In this document: positions 57,114-64,000 of the stretch, one piece after another
How positions within the stretch are numbered: position 1 is the stretch's first letter
How the letters are laid out: the number at the start of each line of letters is the position of its first letter
DNA from: Mya arenaria
Taxonomy: Eukaryota; Mollusca; Bivalvia; Myida; Myidae
NCBI RefSeq assembly: GCF_026914265.1
Contig: NC_069133.1
Location: forward strand, 51,349,182 to 51,413,181
DNA length: 64,000 bases
Reading direction: 5' to 3'
Translations under genes and position numbers: made by a program
The notes under the pieces: generated by a model
The model's database searches: none
What the model was told of the DNA's origin: nothing
The model's input: only the letters and a program-made list of their open reading frames with translations

Positions 57114-60020
57114 TATAGAACAATAAATTAATTTCCTATATATTTTAAAGTGAATTGACCGATTTGCACTCAAAATAAAACTGATTTGTAGTGTTTCATG
57201 ACCCCCTACTCCATATATGGAATTTACGTTCAACTTATTGACTAAATATTGAACGGCTTGAAAAGTTTCTTTTCTTATCAGAAAAAAGTTAAACGTAACC
57301 ACTATGTATTCGACGAAACTGCGCAACGCCGCATAGGAGTACACACAATGTGGAGAAAAAACAAAACGTATATTAAGTTGATCCAACACCACTGTGTCAA
57401 AGTAGTTATAGTAGGTGAAGTGGTGGAGGTAACGTTGGTTAGTGGTGGGACAACGCTGGATCGTGGTGGTAAACACGACCAGATGTAGGACATTTCATAA
57501 AATTAATCGAGAAATTGAACAGTATTTTAACAAGGAAAGAAGCAAGATGGCCTCCTATTATTATTGATTCCATGTATGTATTTGTTTTCCTTTTCAATGT
57601 CGCCGTATCCCCAATGATCATGTTTAGATAAACGATCAATAAATCACGAAATATTAAAAAAACACATGTTACATCGAATAGTCACTTTCGAATTGATAAT
57701 TTTGCCCAGCATTGCAACACATTGGACGTGTAAAAGGAATGATAGAGTATAATCCATTCAGTTATCACGGTGAATCAATAAAACTTGTGAAGCATGCAAA
57801 GCTGGCGTCTTCGATTTGTTTGATACTCTAATCTGTGTAACACGGGTAATGCCCATTGACTTTGTGAAATTATAGCTTGAAAACGTTTGTGTCGCATATA
57901 TAACACGATCGTATTCGACATACTCTCTCTTCATAGTTTTGCTAGTCACAATGGGCAGTAGAACACTTGAGATTATTATTTTTAAAATGAGTACAGTATC
58001 ACTGATATAGCTCTGGATCAATGTCTTGACATTATAGTAGAAAACAATATATTTTTTTTAGTGTGATTGAAGTACCTCGAAAATGCATGAAATTAAATTG
58101 AATCAAGTATTTAAATGATTTATAGGGAATTCGAATCCAACACGACTTAATTGTCATTGAAATTAAAAACGAAAGCAGTATGAATGAAACTATACCATGT
58201 ATAAATACAACCTTACATGATAAGCTATCCTCAATATGTGCTTTGTATGTCATGGCAAATTTTATTTCATCATAATTAACATTTAGCTATGAAAGGTAAA
58301 TGTACTTTGCTTTTTTAGCGTGCATGGTAGCTTTTCAATTTGTTTGCGTTTCGAGACCAAATTTCCTTAAAATTAAAGAATCTTCAGTATTGTAAATTGT
58401 ACGAACAGTATACCTATTACAGCTAGAATATTACTATTGACGTTATTTTAACAAATAAGACATGGTGGGAAAACAGACTGATTGAACAATACTCTTGGTG
58501 CACTAGTCATATTCGATCTACTTAAAATTAATGAACAGAAATTAACAAAAAGTATGAAAAATCCTCGATTGTCATTGGCCCACATCGGCGTTACAATCAA
58601 TGATACACACGTTTCACAATATTTTCTAGGATGTGGTATTTAAATGTAAATATTAAGAAAAGTAAAGTCATGATATTTAAAAGATGGAGACGTTCAAGTT
58701 GTAGTTCACATTTAATTATAATAATTCGTATATTATCACGAATAAAGGATACCGATGCCATTGTAAATTCAATAGAGAAAAATGCTAAGTATTCGAAGAA
58801 GTACGAATGTAAATGTACTCTGGGAGTAAAATTCAACGTTAAGCTATTCTTTAATATTGGTATATATATATATACAACTTGTTCTGACATAGCCGGTTGG
58901 TAGTAATTATGTTCACGAATGAATGTGTCTCATAAGCCCAACGGGCTGGCCTTTAACTTGATAAACACCACAGCCTATCAAACAACGACTATATATAGAC
59001 AAGTATGTTATACTTCAGCGAATATGTAAGCGAATCTTTTGGATCAGTGTCATATAAATTATTTGAGAAAGAGTTGAAAAAGCTGGAAAAACGCATTTAC
59101 ATCATAAACTTATTTAAAATAAAAGGTTTGTTTGTCACTACACGATCTTTTGATTGAAACAGGTAGGCATTTTAACTTATGTTGAGCAGATAGAATAAGT
59201 ACACCCTGTAACATTACCGTGATATTTTTTACCATTTTCTCTTTTAAGTTCAGTGAAATTAGAAACAACAATATTACCTCAAACATTATTTTTGTCATTG
59301 GCTTACAAAATAAATGTTTATAGATCTGATGTAAAGTTAATATTCTATATATTAAATAGTTTTATACCGCTTTAAGCTTATGGATCCAAACCTGATATTT
59401 AATTTATATTAGTATATATGCTACTTTATTTATACTACCAAACTTTTCGTTCTGATAAAGAAATACCTCTGTGATAATGATCTGAAGCAAGTCACAGAGT
59501 CTAAAATGCTGGCTGACCGCTGGTATCTATTCACCTTTTCCAGGGAACAGATTTTTAGCATCACATATCAATCCATTATTGTGTTTGCAGTTATATAGTG
59601 GCATATTACTGCCGTAAGATAACTGAAAGCGTTCGCGAATTGTTTCGTGTTAACCACTTCATTTTCGCGATAATTATCTAGATAATTATTTCTATCCGCG
59701 ATACGTTTTTGGTACGATACATATCATATGACAAAGAAACAGGCTTTAAGCGCCTAGAACTTCCACCTATTATCCTTTTTAGCTTACAACACTAACAGGT
59801 AAACTAGTTATGGTTTGCGAATTCCACTAAATAAGTAACATACTAGCTGGTTAACTAGATAAGTGGGTTAGCATATTAGTGCACCTGGTGAAGGCTGCAA
59901 TGTTTTGCTCTCTCACATTTTGGATTATTATGTGAAAACTAGTGATTCTAAAATTTGGATTTTTGGCAGAGTGATTTGTGAATTTCAACACATTTAGTGA
60001 TCAACAGCTCACCATGTGAC
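57114..60020. other. Intergenic, mostly AT-rich, with a possible RT scrap
   Basis: No gene is recognised. At 58631-58690 the + strand reads WYLNVNIKKSKVMIFKRW, resembling the reverse-transcriptase stretch that follows the YADD box, but nothing around it supports an element. The last 100-150 bp before 60021 may be 5' UTR of the retrotransposon that follows. Confidence 0.35.
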
Positions 60021-60940
60021 ATGGCAATTACATACAATAGAGACCAATTATTGGATTTAAGATCTACACCTAGAAGGAGTATATTACCATCTATTGAAGT
60101 ACTAAGTAGGCTTAAGTCATTCAATATCCTTCGATATAGAGGTAAACGGGCCGGTCGCCTGAGGACAAGATCTAATGCTGGTATTCATTGGACAAACTTG
60201 ATACAAATTAAAGCGGATCACACAATTTCTACAAACGCCCATAGAAAGAGACAATTGAAGATTGCTAGCAAAGATGTTCAGCCTACTTCAGGAAGTTTGT
60301 CTCTATATACCTTGAACTGCCGCTCAATCAAAAACAAAACACTTTCTATATATGATTTCATAGTAAATAAAAACATTGACTTGCTTGTTCTGACCGAAAC
60401 CTGGTTAGGAACTGCTGTCGACAATAGTGTAATATCAGAGATCCTCCTAGATGGGTACAACTTTTGTCATGTCTCTAGATCAGAGAGGAGGGGTGGTGGT
60501 GTAGGACTTGTATACCAAAATACCATCAATGTTAAGTCTGTACAATCGTTTACACAGGCAACACATTTTGAGCATATGTAATGCGACATCAGTACCAATA
60601 GCTCACATTTTATCTTGTGTTCGTTATACAGACCTCCTGTGTCAAAGGGCAACAACTTTCACATTGCAACATTCTTCGAGGAGTGGTCATCATATTTAGA
60701 TGAACTAGCTTTGAGCCCAGAAGAAGTCGTCTTAACAGGTGATCTAAACTTTCATCTCGATGACTCTACCAACGTTGACAGTCAGAAGTTCCTTGAGACT
60801 CTCGAAGTACATGGGTTATCTCAACATGTAGTTGGTGCAACTCACAATCGTGGTCACACTCTGGATGTACTCATAACCAGACAAAATAGCTCTCTACTCC
60901 AAGAAACTCCCGTGATAGAGAATCCAGGCCTATTTGATAT
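60021..60940 (+). mobile_element. L2/CR1-like retrotransposon fragment: start of ORF and endonuclease domain
   Basis: From ATG at 60021 the frame reads MAITYNRDQLLDLRSTPRR, then the apurinic-type endonuclease domain: YTLNCRSIKNKTL, LLVLTETWLG, RRGGGVGLVY, and after one in-frame TAA (60579-60581), LCSLYRPP, LTGDLNFHLDD and GHTLDVLITRQ. The frame is otherwise intact across the TAA, so a single nonsense change broke it. The domain stops abruptly after ENPGLFDI at about 60940, and sequence of a different element follows. It is missing the end of the endonuclease and all of the RT. Confidence 0.75.
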
Positions 60941-63884
60941 ATGCTGATGGTGAGCAAGATGGTGTTTATAAACTTAATCAAAAACTTCTGAGTGTGTTGT
61001 CCGATTTTCCGACGGCGAGTATGTTAGTAGCTGGCGATCTGAATGCCAGAATAGGCGATCTCAAAGATTACATATCCGACGATGATACAGACTTTATATT
61101 TGGTCAAACGGATTACCCATCTGACACCTTTAATGTCCCGAAACGAAATAAAGACACTGTTTTGAACAAGTTTGGGTCAAGCCTTATTGAACTATGCTGT
61201 TCATTTGATATTCATACATTGAATGGCAGGGTAAATGGAGATGAATACGGGGAATATACATGCACGGCAAATGGGGGATGTAGCGTAGTTGACTATATTT
61301 TAGCAGCTACTGACTTGTTTCAATATATATCATGCTTTGAAATAGGAAGTGAATCTTTCTCAGATTATTTCCCACTGAAATGTCAATTATCACTAACTTC
61401 ACATAATCCTATTAAATCTGAAGATGCTTTACGCACGGCGTTTCATTATGTGTATAGGCAGGAAGTTAGAGACACTTTTGTGACAAACTTTGAAGAAACG
61501 TTCGAACAATTTGATAAACATGTTGACCAAAATAATTGCCTTGTGAAACTTGAACAATTTAACACATTGTTTCATAAATCTGGTGTTTGCTTTAAGAAGG
61601 TACGATGTCGTCCCGCTACCAAACACGAACGACCGCGTCAACCCGAATGGTGGGATAATGAATGTAAACATTTAAAACAGGACAAGTATCATAGCCTACG
61701 TAACTATTAAATAAATATTTAGATAAACGAAGGCAGTTTAAACAGTGCTGTAAAGCCAAGAAAAATATATTAGTGTCAAACCGACGTGAAGACCTTATAA
61801 ACTGCTGTAATGAACCTAAACGGTTTTGGTGTAAAATAAACAGTGCTAAGCGAACCAGATCGAACACAAGCGATTTAATAGACAGTAGCCAGTGGTTATC
61901 GTATTTCAAAGACTTGTTTTCAACATCAGAGGCCGAGAACCCACAGGCGCGGTTTGATGATTACGTTAGCGAGCGATTAACAAGGGAAACAAATACGTAT
62001 GTCTTAAATGAACCTTTTACTGAGAGTGAGGTGTCGTATAGTATTAAAAGTCTGAATGGAAATTGTGCATCAGGGGCCGATGGACTGAGTATGGAGATGT
62101 TTAAAATCACTTCAAACAAAACTGTGCCATTTTTGACAAAACTGTTTAATGCTATTTTTGAAAAGGGTATATATCCTGATGGGTGGGGAGAGAGTCTTAT
62201 ATGCCCCATTCACAAAAAAGGATCAAAACTAGAGCCAAATAATTATAGGGCTATATCATTATCGAGTAGCCTTAGTAAAATATTCATGCAAATTCTTTCC
62301 AAAAGACTCATGAACTGGTCCGATGATAACTCGATTATCGACGAATCGCAAGCAGGCTTCAGAAAAGGATACTCGACGTTTGACAATATTTTCAATTTAC
62401 AGTCTGTTATTCAGAAATATACTACTCGCCAACGTGGGCGGTTTTATGTATTTTACGTGGACCTGTTCAAGGCCTTTGACAGCTGTAAACACCAAAAGAT
62501 CTTCGAATGTTTGTCCAGGAACAATATAAATGGCCCGTTCTTGCAAATATTTCGCTCAATGTATAGTAAACTGAAAGCAAGTGTTAAACTCAAACATGGA
62601 CTGACAGATATCTTCCAGTGTGAATTAGGAACAAAGCAGGGCTGTTTGAGTTCACCAATAATTGTTGCCCTCTTCATAAACGATCTTATTGGTTACTTAA
62701 GACTAAAAATGTACAATGGTGTGGTAATAGCAAATGATATTGATCAAGTATATGCCTTTATGTACGCAGATGACGTGTCTGGGTTTTCAGAAACCGCTAG
62801 AGACTTATAAACAATATATCCCAATTTTGTGACGAAGTAGGTATGCAAGTTAATACAGATAAATCAAAGGTGGTGGTTTTTAGAAACGGTGGGCCACTAA
62901 GAGCTTATGAACAATGGTATTATAAGGGGAAATTACTTGAAGTTGTGTCCTTTTATAAGTATTTGGGTGCATACTTCACTCCAAAACTAAGTTGGTCAAT
63001 GACAAAAGATATGCTGTGTAAACAAGCTTCAAAAGCACTCATTACAATATATAAATATGAAAAATACTTTGGACATTTCAAACCCTCTCAATCTTTTAAA
63101 TTATTTGATGCAATGGTTGTGCCGATCCTTTGTTATTCATCCGAAATATGGGGCTATGAACTTTCCATAAACACAGAAAGAGTGCAAATAAACTTTTGTA
63201 AGAGAATATGTGCAGTGCATACAAATACAGCAAACTTCTTCGCATTTAGCGAATGTGAACGATTACCGTTATTTGTCAATTATATGACAAGATGTATTAA
63301 GTACTGGACGAGACTTCTACAGATGTCACCACACTGATGTTGCGTAGACAGTCAGAAGCAGGAAGAACCAACTGGACGTCCCATGTTGAAACAGTAGCGG
63401 TTACGCGTGGATTGCAGACGAAATCGGTGATGTTAAGACATTTATGGCTGCATTCACTCGAAGACTGAAAGACTGTGCTTTACAGAAACTTAGTGCTGAC
63501 ATAAACTCATCGGCAAAAGCAATCTATTATTGCCAATTTAAATCATTACTTGACATCGAAAAAAATATAACACTTAATATGCCATATTCACATAGAAAGG
63601 CCCTTTCGAACTTTCGATGCTCGTGCCATAAATTGATGGTAGAAAAGGGAAGACATGTGAATATAGAACGACAGTATAGATTTTGCCCATTTTGCTTAAG
63701 TCGAAATGTGTACACTGTCGAAGATGAATTACATATGCTGTTAATTTGTCCACTTTATAACGACTTGAGAAATGAACATTTTATGCCACAATGGCTAAAT
63801 ACATTTGTGAGTGTCACTCTATTTAATGCTATCATGTCGAGTGATCAGGAAGAACATATACGTTGTTTGGCAAACTTTTTCTAA
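60941..63884 (+). mobile_element. Second non-LTR retrotransposon, endonuclease C-terminus plus reverse transcriptase, decayed
   Basis: The sequence starts inside an endonuclease (MLVAGDLNARIGDL, LIELCCSFDIHTLNGR, CSVVDYILA). The reverse transcriptase follows with GADGLSMEMFK, SLICPIHKKGSK, NNYRAISLSSSLSKIF, SQAGFRKGYSTFDN, FYVDLFKAFDS, LGTKQGCLSSPI and FMYADDVSGF. The C-terminal part has a CPFC...ELHMLLICPLYNDLR zinc-like motif. The frame changes near 61707, near 62805 and again between 63337 and 63444, so the product cannot be made in one piece. The YADD and VDLFKAFD catalytic boxes are intact in sequence. Clade not assigned. Confidence 0.8.
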
Positions 63885-64000
63885 ATGCATTTTCTTTAAG
63901 AGATGCAACTATTCAAGTTTAAACAACATTCAATTACGAACATAATTATATGTTACAAACATGTTTAAATATTGCCTATATACTTATTTATGCACCAATG
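63885..64000. other. Right edge of window
   Basis: Likely 3' end of the retrotransposon and flanking DNA. The last bases ATGCACCA resemble the start of the poly-C MITE, but the copy, if any, lies outside. Confidence 0.25.

Noticed and set aside
57249..57488. 79-codon + strand open frame
   Set aside because: No family resemblance; it overlaps opposite-strand frames of similar length.
58631..58690. Reverse-transcriptase scrap (WYLNVNIKKSKVMIFK)
   Set aside because: Resemblance is limited to about 18 residues and no neighbouring RT motif supports it.

Overview
The window looks like nuclear DNA of an invertebrate animal, most likely a mollusc and probably a bivalve. It is AT-rich, and its genes have many short exons with GT..AG introns. 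Animal families (MAP9, DTX3L/deltex, MORN5) sit among non-LTR retrotransposons and short non-autonomous elements with internal tandem repeats. The species assignment is inference; nothing here is bacterial.

Left part (1-29 kb). The last exon of an unidentified + strand gene enters at 481-646. A complete 13-exon MAP9 (microtubule-associated protein 9) gene runs on the minus strand from 18284 to 6456. A second, homologous last exon lies downstream at 4101-3979, so the gene appears able to make two C-termini. Head-to-head with it, at 23199-29031 (+), is a 7-exon gene for a 1133-residue protein. It combines RRM/KH-like N-terminal folds, a PARP9/PARP14-type macro domain, a RING finger and a Deltex C-terminal domain most like DTX3L. 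In vertebrates these parts are split between DTX3L and its partner PARP9, so this protein looks like a single-chain version of that pair.

Middle (29-50 kb). A five-exon MORN5 gene (38413-34882, minus) converges on the DTX3L-like gene. Beyond it are a 5'-truncated non-LTR retrotransposon, MITE copies, and a 3.2-kb element with arms of more than 400 bp in inverted orientation. Each arm carries the same short start exon, and between the arms lies a broken C2H2 zinc-finger gene. A single-exon secreted YHYH-domain gene (49842-48848, minus) has one frameshift.

Right part (50-64 kb). About 66 copies of a 65-bp satellite (51633-55919) show higher-order structure. The end of the window holds an L2/CR1-like endonuclease fragment abruptly joined to a second, decayed non-LTR element with a reverse transcriptase.

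Repeats recur throughout: three Helentron/HINE-like elements with short subterminal inverted repeats and internal tandem repeats (1.6, 20.5 and 30.7 kb), three copies of a poly-C MITE (40.3, 48.1, 56.8 kb), three copies of a TTAA-flanked MITE (23.5, 41.4, 46.0 kb), and single elements with clear target duplications inside MAP9 introns. Exon structures were derived by hand from splice consensus and reading phase; no transcript data were available.
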